A DNA stretch of 64,000 nt from Coxiellaceae bacterium. GTDB lineage: Bacteria > Pseudomonadota > Gammaproteobacteria > Coxiellales > Coxiellaceae. The DNA is taken from positions 228,474-292,473 of the forward strand of contig JARGPC010000002.1 of the NCBI GenBank assembly GCA_029212885.1, read 5' to 3'. Numbering within the stretch: the stretch's first letter is position 1; each line of letters starts with the position of its first letter. A program made the translations under genes and the position numbers. Below are positions 1 through 9,782 of the stretch, in pieces. Below the pieces are notes generated by a model, which did no database searches, was not told the origin of the DNA, and worked only from the letters and a program-made list of their open reading frames with translations.

Positions 1-196
1 CTTGGGTGGTGATGTTGCCTGCTTGGGGTTGCAGTTCCCCCGAGATCAGTTTTAATAGCGTGCTTTTGCCGCTGCCATTATTGCCGATTAATGCGGTTTT
101 TTGTCTATCCAGCGTCAGCGATAATTGCTTGAATAGCTGCTTATCGTCTGCGGTTTGGTAATCGATTGAATGTATAATAATTTGTGATGTCGCCAT
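1..196 (-). CDS. ABC-F-like ATPase, N-terminal fragment (runs off window)
   Basis: The gene enters from the left edge; only the first 65 codons are visible. ATG is at 194-196 on the minus strand. The fragment carries a clear Walker A motif, GNNGSGKST, at residues 38-46, followed by LLKLISGEL, the usual helix of ABC nucleotide-binding domains. The short run before Walker A and the absence of any membrane segment fit a soluble ABC ATPase such as the ABC-F (Uup/Ettl-like) ribosome-associated family. The signature motif and second domain lie outside the window, so the subfamily is inference. No clear Shine-Dalgarno site is visible, and repeat-derived DNA lies immediately upstream. Confidence 0.8.
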   Translation of the reverse strand, partial: MATSQIIIHSIDYQTADDKQLFKQLSLTLDRQKTALIGNNGSGKSTLLKLISGELQPQAGNITTQ

Positions 197-220
197 GATA
201 AAACTCGCTATTTGTATTGT

Positions 221-300
221 GGATTCCTGGTCAAGCCAGGAATGACAGAGGTCAATGCAGGAATGACAATGCTGTCATACCGGACTTGATCCGGTATCCA
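221..300. repeat. Family A palindromic repeat, two adjacent units
   Basis: Two hairpins lie side by side. Unit one has arms ATTCCTGG (223-230) and CCAGGAAT (236-243) around TCAAG and ends in GACAG. Unit two has arms ATACCGGA (277-284) and TCCGGTAT (290-297) around CTTGA. Both carry the flanking marks GGATTCC/GGTATCC and GTCAT/ATGACA that recur at 5819, 22646, 36741, 46676, 51617, 54247, 62514 and 62895. The unit at 221-247 is repeated essentially exactly at 36783-36809. They lie in the gap between two minus-strand genes. Confidence 0.85.
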
Positions 301-461
301 TTGATACTGTCATGCAGTACTAACCTTAAAATAGAAGTTTTATTTGTTCACTGGAGGCGATACCTTTTTTGAAGTGATTATGCGTGCATAATATAACATC
401 TCTGGGCTGCGTACAACCCAGAGGGGTTCTAACGGGTAAGCGGCTTAAGTTTTCATTAAGA

Positions 462-1892
462 CTAAAACGGATGGCCAGGGCCCATCAATTCAGTGGTTTC
501 TTTAGTCATTGCTAACGCGGCTTCAGCTTTAGTGCTTTCGGCTTGCTTGGTAATTAGCAACATAAGCTCATCAGCACAATCGCTGCCTTTAATTTCCAGC
601 TCACGCTTGTAAATCGAGTCTTTAATGACGGGCGTGGCTTCTATCATCTGTGCTAACTTGGGATCTAATCCGGTTTTTAAACTCACACGAATCACATCAA
701 TAGCAAATGATTTTTCACTGCAGTGCGTTACCATTGTTTTAGTTGTTTCATCTGCGGTCTCGTTGCCGTAGCTCTTGATAAAGTAATATAAATAGGGAGG
801 GAAAAATAATTTTTCTCTGAATTGCCCATCCCACAGAAACTTCTTAGTATCGTTTTCAGGAAAAGCAAATTGCATGTGTTGTCGTATAAGTTTTGGGTTA
901 TAGATATCAGCTAACTGACTAAGATAGGGGTTTAGTGTTTTGTTAGCTTTTTTGATGTTTTTTCCGATGGTATAGTCCGAGTAGGTTAGATTGTATATCA
1001 TCTGCTCGTAGCTATTTTGACCAGTCCAGCTCTCGTGACTGTTGTTTAAGCGTGCAGTAAATTCAAGCGTGGTTAATCTTTCAAAATCTGTCATGGTAGG
1101 GTCAGATGAATTAACGATGCTATCTAAAACCAATCGGCTTTGTGCTAAAAGGCTTTGTTGTTGAGTGGCAGTCAGCCAACCGCGTGATTCTTGCTGTAAT
1201 ATCTCATGCCAACCGATTAAGTGGTGAAAGCTTATAGCTGCTGTGGGGTCAAATGCACGGATGGGCTCAATCGGCCAAGCATTTTGTGAGGCAATCGCTT
1301 CGATTTCTTTAGCGATGCGCCAGTTGTGCTCACCGGTGCTGTGTAAGCCATCAATATATAAGCTGTCGTTAGTGGCATAGCGTGCGGAGACATAGCGACT
1401 CATTGGGTGATCGGAGGTTGGTATGATGCCAGGCTCGATGCCGGCATCGGCTAAGCGTGTATCGATTGCCTGTAATAATTTGGCGATATCAGCCAGTTTG
1501 GTTTCACTTATTGTGGGTTGTGTGGCATGGCCATGCACGTAAAGCGTAAACTGTATGCCTTGTGTTAGTCGTAACATGCGTTGTTTTTCTTCACCGCCTT
1601 CTGAGTCGTCGCAGCTCTCGCTGGTGTCTATGACTTTAAGGCTATCAAATGGTGAGTCATCATCGATTAATAGGTCCTCGATGCAATCCCATGCGGCTTC
1701 TACCTGATCGGCCTTTATGCTTAAATGAAATTTTAAGCCGTACGTGAGGGGGGAGATGGCTTGTTTCTTTCGTAGATAGAAAAATATACTTTCCTTGTCA
1801 CCCAGCATGTCTTCGTCTTGTTTGGTAAGAATCTCTGCGTATTTCATTTTTTTGCTCGCACGAATAATTTTAAGATTGCACATATAATACAC
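462..1892 (-). CDS. OspF/SpvC-like phosphothreonine lyase, putative secreted effector
   Basis: Residues about 45-175 follow the OspF/SpvC/HopAI1 family, type III effectors that irreversibly remove phosphate from threonine of MAP kinases by beta-elimination. Visible blocks are KFHLSI (54-59), DDSPFD..KV (78-87), GIQFTLYV (112-119) and RYVSARY (166-172). K54, H56, K86, R108, Y118 and R171 match SpvC K104, H106, K136, R148, Y158 and R213, with the same 30-residue spacing between catalytic His and Lys. The counterpart of SpvC R220 is not obvious (L178). An insert of about 12 acidic residues lies at 92-104. About 280 further residues have no family I recognise; OspF itself is about 240 residues. 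Numbering uses the GTG at 1892; ATGs at 1883 and 1847 are alternatives, and no strong ribosome site supports any. The gene stands alone. Function is inferred from recalled family motifs. Confidence 0.8.
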   Translation of the reverse strand: MYYMCNLKIIRASKKMKYAEILTKQDEDMLGDKESIFFYLRKKQAISPLTYGLKFHLSIKADQVEAAWDCIEDLLIDDDSPFDSLKVIDTSESCDDSEGGEEKQRMLRLTQGIQFTLYVHGHATQPTISETKLADIAKLLQAIDTRLADAGIEPGIIPTSDHPMSRYVSARYATNDSLYIDGLHSTGEHNWRIAKEIEAIASQNAWPIEPIRAFDPTAAISFHHLIGWHEILQQESRGWLTATQQQSLLAQSRLVLDSIVNSSDPTMTDFERLTTLEFTARLNNSHESWTGQNSYEQMIYNLTYSDYTIGKNIKKANKTLNPYLSQLADIYNPKLIRQHMQFAFPENDTKKFLWDGQFREKLFFPPYLYYFIKSYGNETADETTKTMVTHCSEKSFAIDVIRVSLKTGLDPKLAQMIEATPVIKDSIYKRELEIKGSDCADELMLLITKQAESTKAEAALAMTKETTELMGPGHPF

Positions 1893-1954
1893 ACGTTATG
1901 GACGCTATACAATGCAGATATAACTAAATAACCATTAAAAGCGAAATATTGGAT

Positions 1955-1978
1955 ATTCCTGCTCGCCAAAGCGGGAAT
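1955..1978. repeat. Degenerate family A palindrome
   Basis: ATTCCTGCT and AGCGGGAAT flank a six-base loop, with one mismatch in nine stem pairs. It resembles an eroded unit of the palindrome family seen at 221-300. It lies between the divergent effector-like gene and the small monooxygenase-fold gene. Confidence 0.45.
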
Positions 1979-2047
1979 AGCTGTTGTAATACAATATTCC
2001 TTGCTATCATGCACTTAGTTGTATTGCAGGCAGAAAAGGACAAAATA

Positions 2048-2353
2048 ATGGCTCAAGGATCATTTGTTGTTATGGTGGCGGGTATTTCGCCTGAGGATAT
2101 GAAGGAATACGTTAAAGATTATATGGAGCGAATGATGAAGCATTCGCGACAGAATGCCGGTTGTAAAACTTATAATGTGCATCAATCTTTGCACAACCCC
2201 TGTGAATTTATGATGTATTCGGAGTGGGAGAGTGAAGTTGCATTTGAAAATCATAATGCGACTGAGGAAATGCAAGAATTTCTGGGTGGTCTGGCTAAGC
2301 ATATGTTTGAAGTGACCTCGCCAAAAACGTATTGGCATGTATTACCGGAATAG
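2048..2353 (+). CDS. Antibiotic biosynthesis monooxygenase (ABM) fold protein, YgiN-like
   Basis: This 101-residue protein has the dimeric ferredoxin-like ABM layout. A first strand (SFVVMVAGI) is followed by a helix, then CKTYNVHQSLHNPCEFMMY, then EWESEVAFENHNAT, which is the hallmark W/H-rich helix start of the family, and a last strand (YWHVLPE). Members are quinol or heme-related oxygenases or simple small-ligand proteins, so the substrate cannot be named. ATG at 2048 is chosen over an upstream in-frame start at 1949 because AAAGGA lies 7-8 bases before it. The start of the permease gene lies 7 bases downstream, suggesting co-transcription. Confidence 0.8.
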   Translation: MAQGSFVVMVAGISPEDMKEYVKDYMERMMKHSRQNAGCKTYNVHQSLHNPCEFMMYSEWESEVAFENHNATEEMQEFLGGLAKHMFEVTSPKTYWHVLPE

Positions 2354-2359
2354 TTTCAT

Positions 2360-3577
2360 TTGAATACGCAACAACACCTGCATAAAGCGCTTACGCCACT
2401 CAAATTATGGGCTTTGATGGTTGGCATGGTGATTTCTGGCCAATATTTTGGTTGGAGTTATGGTGTTGGCTTAATTACCCAGTTGAGCAGCTTTTTTTAT
2501 GGCGTTTTTTTGGTGGTGATTTTTTATACCGGATTGACGCTGACCTGTGCCGAGTTGGCCAGTTTTATCCCATCATCTGGCGGCCCTAGTGAATATGCAA
2601 CTCATGCTTTTGGTCCGCGCGTGGGCGCTATTACTGGTTGGTTCTGTCTGTTGGAGTTTTTGTTTGCGGTGCCAGCCATTGCTGTATCGATGGGGCACTA
2701 CATGCATTTATTAGTGCCGGCTTTTTCGAGTAAAATGCTAACGTTTTTAGTTTTGGTATTGGTGTTAGCTATTAACTGTTTTAAAGTTGAAAATATGGCG
2801 CGCATTGAGTTGGTGGCGACCATACTGGCGCTGTGCGGATTGGTGGTCTTTTATGTCGTCGGTGGTCATTATGTGCAATGGCAGCAAATTAAAAATATTG
2901 ATCATTCATTAAGTTTTACAGAAGTCATGCACGTGATTCCGTTTGCGATTTGGCTATTTCTCGCGATTGAAGGTGGGGTGATGACAGCAGAGGAGTTGCA
3001 AGACCCAACGCGTACAATCATTAAAGGGTTTATTGCGGCTTTGGTGACTTTAATTATTTGTACGCTTGCTACGGTTACGATCACGATGTTTCTCAGTGGC
3101 CAGCTGGCGGCTACCACAGACTCCCCTTTGCCCTCTGCATTGCTGCAAATCCCGACGCCTACGGCACACTTTGCAGCTAGCCTGGTAGTGATTTTAGGTT
3201 TGTTTGGATTGTTTGCTAGTTTAAACGGTATTACTATGGCTTATTCTCGCCAGGTATTTGCTATGAGTCGTGCACATCATTTGCCGAAAAAGTTTTCACG
3301 TTTGTCTGCGCGTGATATACCTACACAAGCGTTATTGGTGCCCGGTGTTTTGGCTATCATACTGGCGATGTCTGCCACTATTGCTAAATGGTTGGTTACG
3401 GTATCTGTGTTGGGTGCGGTGTTAATGTATTTAATGATCTTTGCATCGTTGTTTGTTTTGCGTCGCCGTGAAGCAAATGCTGAACGACAATTCCGTGTGC
3501 CATTACCGTTAGCGGCCGTCAGTATGTTGCTGGGGGCTCTATTCTTAGTCGCAATTCTCATGTCGCTATTCTTTTAG
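2360..3577 (+). CDS. APC-family permease, ethanolamine-permease-like
   Basis: This 405-residue protein has about twelve hydrophobic segments and belongs to the amino acid-polyamine-organocation superfamily. The first helix region, MVGMVISGQYFGWSYG (22-37), and IEGGVMTAEELQDPTR in the middle of the protein closely follow the ethanolamine permease subfamily (SG.YFGW; E....AEE..DP.R). FIPSSGGPSEYA is the usual helix 3 motif. It probably imports ethanolamine or a related amine by proton symport, but no ethanolamine-lyase genes are nearby, so the substrate is inference. The start is TTG at 2360, seven bases after the previous stop, with only a weak ribosome site; translational coupling is likely. 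It is slightly shorter than family members of about 440 residues. Confidence 0.85.
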   Translation: MNTQQHLHKALTPLKLWALMVGMVISGQYFGWSYGVGLITQLSSFFYGVFLVVIFYTGLTLTCAELASFIPSSGGPSEYATHAFGPRVGAITGWFCLLEFLFAVPAIAVSMGHYMHLLVPAFSSKMLTFLVLVLVLAINCFKVENMARIELVATILALCGLVVFYVVGGHYVQWQQIKNIDHSLSFTEVMHVIPFAIWLFLAIEGGVMTAEELQDPTRTIIKGFIAALVTLIICTLATVTITMFLSGQLAATTDSPLPSALLQIPTPTAHFAASLVVILGLFGLFASLNGITMAYSRQVFAMSRAHHLPKKFSRLSARDIPTQALLVPGVLAIILAMSATIAKWLVTVSVLGAVLMYLMIFASLFVLRRREANAERQFRVPLPLAAVSMLLGALFLVAILMSLFF

Positions 3578-3608
3578 GTGTCGTAATTTAATGTAGCAAT
3601 AATTTTAC

Positions 3609-3637
3609 TTGTGTCCTTAGGTAGATAGCGCTAGAAT
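3609..3637 (+). promoter_or_regulatory. Candidate promoter for tRNA-Leu
   Basis: TTGTGT (3609-3614) and TAGAAT (3632-3637) are separated by 17 bases and lie about 25 bases before the tRNA. The -10 element matches the sigma-70 consensus at 5 of 6 positions; the -35 element is weak. Inference from spacing only. Confidence 0.4.
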
Positions 3638-3661
3638 GTCGGACTATTTTTCATGCCCCGT

Positions 3662-3746
<85 letters not shown>

Positions 3747-3796
3747 CACTATATATATAGATATATAAAACCATTAAGCCTAAGAGGTTGATTAGT

Positions 3797-5140
3797 ATGC
3801 AAGTATCGGTTGAGAATTTAGAAGGTCTTTCACGTCGTCTTAAGGTATCGTTACCTGCCGATATGATTGACAATAAATATGCGGAAAATGTAAAAAAAGC
3901 AGCTAAACAAGCAGATATTCCTGGTTTCAGAAAAGGTAAAGTCCCCGCAAACGTGATTGAGCAAAAATATGGCGCGCAGATCCGCCAAGATGTATTGGGT
4001 GAAGTATTAGAATCCTCATTCCGTAAAGCCGTTGAAGACAACGAAATCAAAATTGCCGGTATGCCACAAGTTGAACCATTGGGTGAGTACAAGAAGGGTG
4101 AAGTGTTCGAGTTCGTAGTAAAATACGAAACGTATCCTGAGGTAGAGCTTCAAACCTTGGATAACGAAAAGGTTGAAGAGCTACAAGCCGAAGTGCAAGA
4201 CAGTGACATCGATACAATGATGGACAAGCTGCGTGAACAAAATGCTGAATGGATCTTAAGTGAGCAACCGGCTCAGCGCGGTAATAAAGTGAACATTAAC
4301 TTTGAAGGCTTTATTGATGGCGAAGCGTTTGAAGGTGGTAAAGCTGAAGGTTTTGATTTAGAACTGGGCAGTAATAGTATGATTCCTGGTTTCGAAGACC
4401 AATTATTGGCTTGTTCACACGGTGATGAAACCACTATTAATGTTAGCTTCCCTGAAGACTATCATGCTAAAGAGTTGGCAGGTAAGCCAACAGAATTTAA
4501 AGTTAAAGTTAACAAGGTGTTAGTGCAACAACCTGTTGAAGATGATGATAAGTTAGCTGAAAAGCTGGGTGTTGAAGGCGGTGCTGAAAAGCTGCGCGAA
4601 AAAGCCAAAGACAACATGGTTAATGAGCTGAAGCGAGCTTTATTGCAAAAGCGTAAAGAAGAAGTATTGAATCAACTGCTAGCTAAAAACGAAATTTTAG
4701 TGCCTGAATCGTTGGTAGATGAAGAAGTTAAGCATCTGCAACAAATGGCCTTACAGCAAATGAGTGGCGGCCAACAAATTAAAGATTTGGACTTGAGCAA
4801 ATTAAACTTGCCAAAAGAACCGTACATGGAAGAAGCCAGCAAGCGTGTTAAGTTGGGCTTGTTGTTAGCTGAAGTCATTAAGAAGTTCGAAATCAAGCCT
4901 GATCAAGATATGATTAGAGCGCGTGTGGATGAGATTGCTTCTATGTACCCTGAACCAGAGAAAGTGGTTGAGTGGTATTACCGCAATCGTGAATCATTGA
5001 GTGAAGTTGAATCAGCTGTGATCGAAGATATAGCAGTTGATCGTTTGTTAGAGAAAATGGTTGTGAATCAAAAGCAAGCGACTTATGATGAAGTAATGAA
5101 TCCGCCGAAAAAAGATGATAAAGCGGATAACAAAGAATAA
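3797..5140 (+). CDS. tig: Trigger factor, ribosome-bound chaperone and prolyl isomerase
   Basis: Trigger factor docks on ribosomal protein L23 beside the exit tunnel and shields nascent chains. The ribosome-binding signature GFRKGK lies at residues 43-48, exactly the E. coli numbering, which fixes the start at ATG 3797 rather than an in-frame ATG nine bases upstream; AGAGG lies nine bases before it. The FKBP-type isomerase domain spans about 150-240 ([21 protein letters not shown]). The helical C-terminal arms follow and end in an acidic/lysine tail. Length is 447 residues (E. coli 432). It is followed at 14 bases by clpP, the standard tig-clpP-clpX-lon order. Confidence 0.98.
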   Translation: MQVSVENLEGLSRRLKVSLPADMIDNKYAENVKKAAKQADIPGFRKGKVPANVIEQKYGAQIRQDVLGEVLESSFRKAVEDNEIKIAGMPQVEPLGEYKKGEVFEFVVKYETYPEVELQTLDNEKVEELQAEVQDSDIDTMMDKLREQNAEWILSEQPAQRGNKVNINFEGFIDGEAFEGGKAEGFDLELGSNSMIPGFEDQLLACSHGDETTINVSFPEDYHAKELAGKPTEFKVKVNKVLVQQPVEDDDKLAEKLGVEGGAEKLREKAKDNMVNELKRALLQKRKEEVLNQLLAKNEILVPESLVDEEVKHLQQMALQQMSGGQQIKDLDLSKLNLPKEPYMEEASKRVKLGLLLAEVIKKFEIKPDQDMIRARVDEIASMYPEPEKVVEWYYRNRESLSEVESAVIEDIAVDRLLEKMVVNQKQATYDEVMNPPKKDDKADNKE

Positions 5141-5154
5141 ATCAGGAGAGCACA

Positions 5155-5796
5155 ATGACTAAGACAATGATGTCACATCAAGCTAATTTAGTTCCTATGG
5201 TGGTAGAGCAATCATCGCGTGGTGAACGTGCATATGATATCTATTCACGACTACTGAAAGATCGCATTGTCTTTGTTGTTGGTCCAATCGAAGAGCATAT
5301 GGCTAATTTGATTGTCGCGCAGCTGCTATTTTTGGAATCAGAAAATCCAAATAAAGATATTTCAATGTACATTAACTCACCGGGTGGCGTAGTAACGGCT
5401 GGAATGGCTATTTACGACACCATGCAGTTTATAAAGTGTGATGTCAGCACATTGTGTATTGGTCAGGCATGCAGCGCTGGTTCATTATTGCTAGCTGGTG
5501 GTGCTGCGGGTAAACGTGCCGCATTACCACATGCAACGGTTATGATTCATCAAGTGTTAGGCGGCTATCAAGGACAAGGTACGGATATTCAGATACATGC
5601 GAAAGAAACGCAACGTATTAGTGATATGTTGAACCAAATTTTAGCCAAACACTGTAATAAACCTATCGAGACTCTGGAAGTAGACACCAATCGTGACAAC
5701 TTTATGGATGCTGAAGCAGCTAAAGAATATGGTTTGATCGATAGCGTGTTTGCACCGCGCAGTAAATCTGAGGTTAAGGAAACCGAAAAGGTTTAA
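5155..5796 (+). CDS. clpP: ClpP, ATP-dependent Clp protease proteolytic subunit
   Basis: This serine peptidase forms the tetradecameric chamber that degrades proteins unfolded by ClpX or ClpA. The catalytic triad is visible as S107 (GQACSAGS), H132 (MIHQ) and D181 (DTNRDNF). The nucleophile motif is ACSAGS where most members have AASMGA, a mild but unusual variation. The protein is 213 residues, with an N-terminal extension likely processed as in E. coli. AGGAGAG lies eight bases before ATG. It follows tig closely and probably shares its transcript. Family A repeat DNA separates it from clpX, so clpX may have its own promoter. Confidence 0.98.
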   Translation: MTKTMMSHQANLVPMVVEQSSRGERAYDIYSRLLKDRIVFVVGPIEEHMANLIVAQLLFLESENPNKDISMYINSPGGVVTAGMAIYDTMQFIKCDVSTLCIGQACSAGSLLLAGGAAGKRAALPHATVMIHQVLGGYQGQGTDIQIHAKETQRISDMLNQILAKHCNKPIETLEVDTNRDNFMDAEAAKEYGLIDSVFAPRSKSEVKETEKV

Positions 5797-5818
5797 CACC
5801 GGTTATCACTGATTCACT

Positions 5819-5867
5819 TGTCACCCCGGACTTGATCCGGGGTCCAAGGTCAAGTCTGGCATGACAA
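5819..5867. repeat. Family A palindromic repeat
   Basis: Arms ACCCCGGA (5823-5830) and TCCGGGGT (5836-5843) surround CTTGA. They are framed by TGTCA on the left and a decayed second unit (TCAAGTCTGGCATGACA) on the right. It lies between clpP and clpX and could act as a transcript-end hairpin, but no T-run follows. Confidence 0.8.
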
Positions 5868-6019
5868 ATTACAACCCTCTGTTTTTCCATTAATTAAACA
5901 AAAAATGTTTTGCATAGAGTATTGAAATGAACCAGTGAGTCCCAATATTAAGGTGAAGGGTTTATAGTTAGTGCTATAACAGTTAAACTGATATATAGAT
6001 AAGGTAACGAGGTTAAATA

Positions 6020-7306
6020 ATGAGTGATAACAGCAATGATCAGGAAGGCGAACAAGCGCTGTACTGTTCGTTTTGTGGGAAGAGCCAGCACGAAGTCAAA
6101 AAACTAATCGCAGGACCATCGGTATTTGTTTGTAATGAATGTGTAGACCTATGCAATGATATTATCCGCGAAGAAGAAAATGCGCAGGATGCTGAAGGTG
6201 CACAAAAGTTGCCGATTCCTGGTGAAATTCATAAGAAACTCGATGACTATGTTATTGGTCAGGAGTTTGCCAAGCGTGTGTTATCTGTCGCTGTATATAA
6301 TCATTACAAGCGTTTAAATGCTAAAGTCACTACCGATGATGTTGAGCTTAGCAAAAGTAATATTCTTTTGATTGGACCAACGGGTTCAGGTAAAACTTTG
6401 TTAGCGCAAACTTTAGCGCGCGTCTTGAATGTGCCATTTGCCATTGCTGATGCGACAACATTAACCGAAGCGGGTTATGTTGGTGAAGATGTTGAAAATA
6501 TTGTGCAAAAATTACTGCAACGTTGTAACTACGATGTGGAAAAAGCACAAACAGGCATTATCTATATCGATGAGATCGATAAAATTGCACGTAAATCCGA
6601 TAGTCCGTCATTAACGCGAGATGTATCGGGTGAAGGTGTGCAACAAGCACTGTTAAAACTTATTGAAGGCACGGTTGCAGCTATCCCACCACAAGGTGGC
6701 CGTAAGCACCCACAGCAAGAATACTTGCAAGTAGATACTTCTAATATTTTATTTATTTGTGGCGGGGCATTTGCGGATTTGCATAAAATTGTGCGCCAGC
6801 GTACTGAAGAAAGCACGATTGGTTTTTCTGCTGAAGTGCGAGATAAAGATGAAGCATTAACCGCTACAGAATTAATGGATAAGGTTGAGCCGCAAGACTT
6901 GATACGCTTTGGTTTGATTCCAGAGTTTATTGGTCGTTTGCCAGTTATCGCCTTATTAGATGAGCTCGATGAAGCGAGTTTGGTGAATATTTTAACCGAA
7001 CCTCGCAATGCATTGACTAAGCAGTACCAAAAATTATTTGAATTAGAAGATGTAAAATTAGATTTTCGCAATGAAGCGTTACATGAAATTGCTAAGCAAG
7101 CGATTAAACGTAAATCGGGTGCGCGTGGACTGCGTTCGATTATGGAACATACCTTGCTGGATATCATGTATGAGCTACCATCAATCGATGACATCGAAAA
7201 AGTAGTGATAGATGTGGGTGTAGTTAAAAGTGAGTCAAAACCGTTGTATGTATTCAAAGGTAATAAGGACAAGTTACACGACAAGGCAGTTCCAGACGAC
7301 GAGTAA
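6020..7306 (+). CDS. clpX: ClpX, AAA+ unfoldase of the ClpXP protease
   Basis: ClpX recognises tagged substrates such as ssrA proteins, unfolds them with ATP and feeds them to ClpP. The N-terminal zinc-binding domain has C16, C19, C38 and C41. Walker A is GPTGSGKT (119-126) and Walker B is IIYIDEID (about 180-187). The pore loop GYVGEDVE (152-159) is present. The sensor 2 region GARGLRS lies near the C-terminus. Length is 428 residues, normal for the family. GAGG lies seven bases upstream of ATG. lon begins 40 bases downstream. Confidence 0.98.
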   Translation: MSDNSNDQEGEQALYCSFCGKSQHEVKKLIAGPSVFVCNECVDLCNDIIREEENAQDAEGAQKLPIPGEIHKKLDDYVIGQEFAKRVLSVAVYNHYKRLNAKVTTDDVELSKSNILLIGPTGSGKTLLAQTLARVLNVPFAIADATTLTEAGYVGEDVENIVQKLLQRCNYDVEKAQTGIIYIDEIDKIARKSDSPSLTRDVSGEGVQQALLKLIEGTVAAIPPQGGRKHPQQEYLQVDTSNILFICGGAFADLHKIVRQRTEESTIGFSAEVRDKDEALTATELMDKVEPQDLIRFGLIPEFIGRLPVIALLDELDEASLVNILTEPRNALTKQYQKLFELEDVKLDFRNEALHEIAKQAIKRKSGARGLRSIMEHTLLDIMYELPSIDDIEKVVIDVGVVKSESKPLYVFKGNKDKLHDKAVPDDE

Positions 7307-7346
7307 ATGTTTGGTATCTTTTTATAATCAGCAATAAGGTAACCAT

Positions 7347-9782
7347 ATGACAACTAAGAAACCTGTCACCACCATTCCTGCAATGCCGCTGCGCGACGTG
7401 GTTATTTACCCCTTTATGGTCATTCCATTATTCGTCGGTCGAACAGAATCGATCAATGCGCTTGATAATGCGATGGCTAAGGACAAGCAAGTCTTATTAA
7501 TCACTCAGCGTGATGCAAAAACAGATAAACCTGAAAAAAAAGACGTTTATGAGATAGGTACGGTCGCCACTATTTTACAACTGTTACGACTTCCTGATGG
7601 CACGATTAAAGTGTTGGTTGAAGGCTCTTGCCGCGCACGTATTAAGGATTTTGCGGTTAAAGATGAGGCCTATGAAGCAGACGTTGAAATGCTTGATAAG
7701 TTTGATGCTGAAGAGAATCGTGAGCTTGATATTTATAAGCGCAGCGTTATGGGTAAGTTCGAAGAGCTGGTGAAAGTGAATAATAAGATTCCAACGGAGG
7801 TTGTTGTTTCGTTGGGTAGTATCGATGACCCGGGCCGTTTAGCGGATAGTATTGCTGCACATATGACCACTAAGATTGAGTCACGTCAAAAACTATTAGA
7901 AACCATTGATCCGAAAGAGCGTCTGGATGGACTGCATGCTTTATTGATCGAAGAGCTAGACTTGATGGATGTTGAAAAGCGCATTCAAGGTCGAGTAAAA
8001 ACACAAGTTGAAAAAAACCAACGCCAATATTACCTTAGTGAAAAAATTAAAGCGATTCAAAGTGAACTCGGTGAGATTGATGAAGGTGCTGGTTTTGATG
8101 AGTTAGCTGACCTTGAAAAGAAAATCGAAAAAGCAGGTCTACCAGAGGAAGCGAAAGAAAAAGCGGAAGCGGAATTAAAAAAATTAAAAATGATGTCACC
8201 GATGTCTGCAGAAGCGACGGTCTGCCGTAACTATCTGGATTGGTTGGTTAAAGTGCCTTGGAAGAAAAAATCCAAGGTGAATAAAAGCCTTAAAAAAGCC
8301 GAAAGTGTATTAGAAGAAGATCACTATGGGCTAGAGAAAGTAAAAGAACGTATTTTAGAATATTTAGCTGTGCAGCACCGTGTGAAAAAGCTTAAAGGAC
8401 CTATTTTGTGTTTGGTTGGACCTCCGGGTGTTGGTAAGACATCATTAGGCCAATCGATTGCTAATGCGACAGGGCGTGAATTTGCACGTATTTCATTAGG
8501 TGGCGTGCGCGATGAAGCAGAAATTCGTGGTCATCGTCGTACCTATATTGGTGCATTGCCAGGTAAGGTATTGCAAAAGCTCGCTAAGGTGAAAGTACGT
8601 AACCCATTATTTATGTTGGATGAAGTCGACAAGATGGCGATGGACTTTCGTGGTGATCCTGCTTCTGCATTGTTGGAGGTGTTGGACCCTGAACAAAATG
8701 ATACCTTTAATGATCATTATCTAGAGGTTGATTATGACTTATCGGATGTGATGTTTATTGCAACATCCAACTCAATGAATATACCACCAGCGTTATTGGA
8801 TCGGATGGAGGTGATTCATTTATCCGGTTATACCGAAAGTGAAAAGCTAAATATCGCAACGAAATATTTATTGCCACGACAAATGGAAAACAGCGGTCTT
8901 AAGAAAGGTGAGATCAGTGTTTCTGAAGATGCTTTTCGTGAGATAGTGCGCAGTTATACGCGTGAAGCCGGGGTGCGTAACTTGGAACGCGAAATTGCTA
9001 AAATTTGTCGTAAAGTGGTAAAGGAATTATTGCTTGATGAGGATGAAAAAGCTAAGAAGCGAAAGATTACTGCTAAGAATATCGAGGATTATTTAGGAGT
9101 GAAAAAATATCGCTTTGGATTAGCAGAGGATCATGATCAAGTCGGTCAAGTCACGGGGTTGGCCTGGACACAGGTGGGCGGTGACATATTAACGATTGAA
9201 GCGCAAGTGGTGCCGGGTAGGGGTAAATCAAGTTATACCGGTAGCTTGGGTGATGTGATGACTGAATCGATTCAAGCCGCGATGACGGTTGTTAGAAGCC
9301 GCAGTGTTGTTTGGGGTTTGAGTGCTGACTTTTATCAGCAACATGATTTTCATGTTCACGTACCAGAAGGTGCAACACCAAAAGATGGCCCAAGTGCTGG
9401 TGGTGCTATGTGTACGGCGCTGGTATCTGCGATTACACAAATTCCGGTACGAGCCGATGTGGCGATGACGGGTGAAATTACTCTACGTGGTGAAGTGTTA
9501 CCGATTGGCGGTTTAAAAGAAAAGCTATTGGCGGCATTGCGTGGTGGTATTAAGCACGTGATTATTCCTGATGAAAACAAACGTGACCTTAAAGAAATAC
9601 CTGATGAAGTGTTGGAAGGGCTGGAAGTTCATCCTGTGAAATGGATAGATCAAGTGTTTGAGCTTGCTTTACAGCGTTTGCCGGAGCAAAAAGGTATCGA
9701 AAAGATTAATCGCACACTTAAAGGTGCCGGTAAATCAAAAGGTGGCAAAAAAGATGGCCAAGACGAGGCGCATTGTCATTGA
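7347..9782 (+). CDS. lon: Lon ATP-dependent protease
   Basis: Lon is a homo-oligomeric AAA+ serine protease for damaged and regulatory proteins. The N-terminal substrate-binding domain ([22 protein letters not shown]) is followed by a coiled coil and Walker [10 protein letters not shown]. The protease domain has S683 in DGPSAGG and K726 in GGLKEKLL, spaced 43 residues as in E. coli S679/K722. Length is 811 residues. AAGG lies seven bases before ATG. A TATAAT at 7323-7328 in the short clpX-lon gap may add promoter activity. The last codons overlap pmbA. The C-terminal tail is rich in Lys, Gly and Asp. Confidence 0.98.
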   Translation: MTTKKPVTTIPAMPLRDVVIYPFMVIPLFVGRTESINALDNAMAKDKQVLLITQRDAKTDKPEKKDVYEIGTVATILQLLRLPDGTIKVLVEGSCRARIKDFAVKDEAYEADVEMLDKFDAEENRELDIYKRSVMGKFEELVKVNNKIPTEVVVSLGSIDDPGRLADSIAAHMTTKIESRQKLLETIDPKERLDGLHALLIEELDLMDVEKRIQGRVKTQVEKNQRQYYLSEKIKAIQSELGEIDEGAGFDELADLEKKIEKAGLPEEAKEKAEAELKKLKMMSPMSAEATVCRNYLDWLVKVPWKKKSKVNKSLKKAESVLEEDHYGLEKVKERILEYLAVQHRVKKLKGPILCLVGPPGVGKTSLGQSIANATGREFARISLGGVRDEAEIRGHRRTYIGALPGKVLQKLAKVKVRNPLFMLDEVDKMAMDFRGDPASALLEVLDPEQNDTFNDHYLEVDYDLSDVMFIATSNSMNIPPALLDRMEVIHLSGYTESEKLNIATKYLLPRQMENSGLKKGEISVSEDAFREIVRSYTREAGVRNLEREIAKICRKVVKELLLDEDEKAKKRKITAKNIEDYLGVKKYRFGLAEDHDQVGQVTGLAWTQVGGDILTIEAQVVPGRGKSSYTGSLGDVMTESIQAAMTVVRSRSVVWGLSADFYQQHDFHVHVPEGATPKDGPSAGGAMCTALVSAITQIPVRADVAMTGEITLRGEVLPIGGLKEKLLAALRGGIKHVIIPDENKRDLKEIPDEVLEGLEVHPVKWIDQVFELALQRLPEQKGIEKINRTLKGAGKSKGGKKDGQDEAHCH

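Noticed and set aside
221..300. CRISPR array from the recurring palindromes
   Set aside because: Units are dispersed, palindromic and lack regular spacers; no cas genes are present.
6562..7353. Long minus-strand open frame opposite clpX (263 codons)
   Set aside because: It is a shadow of clpX codon bias, Ser/Ile-rich, without a ribosome site or known domain.
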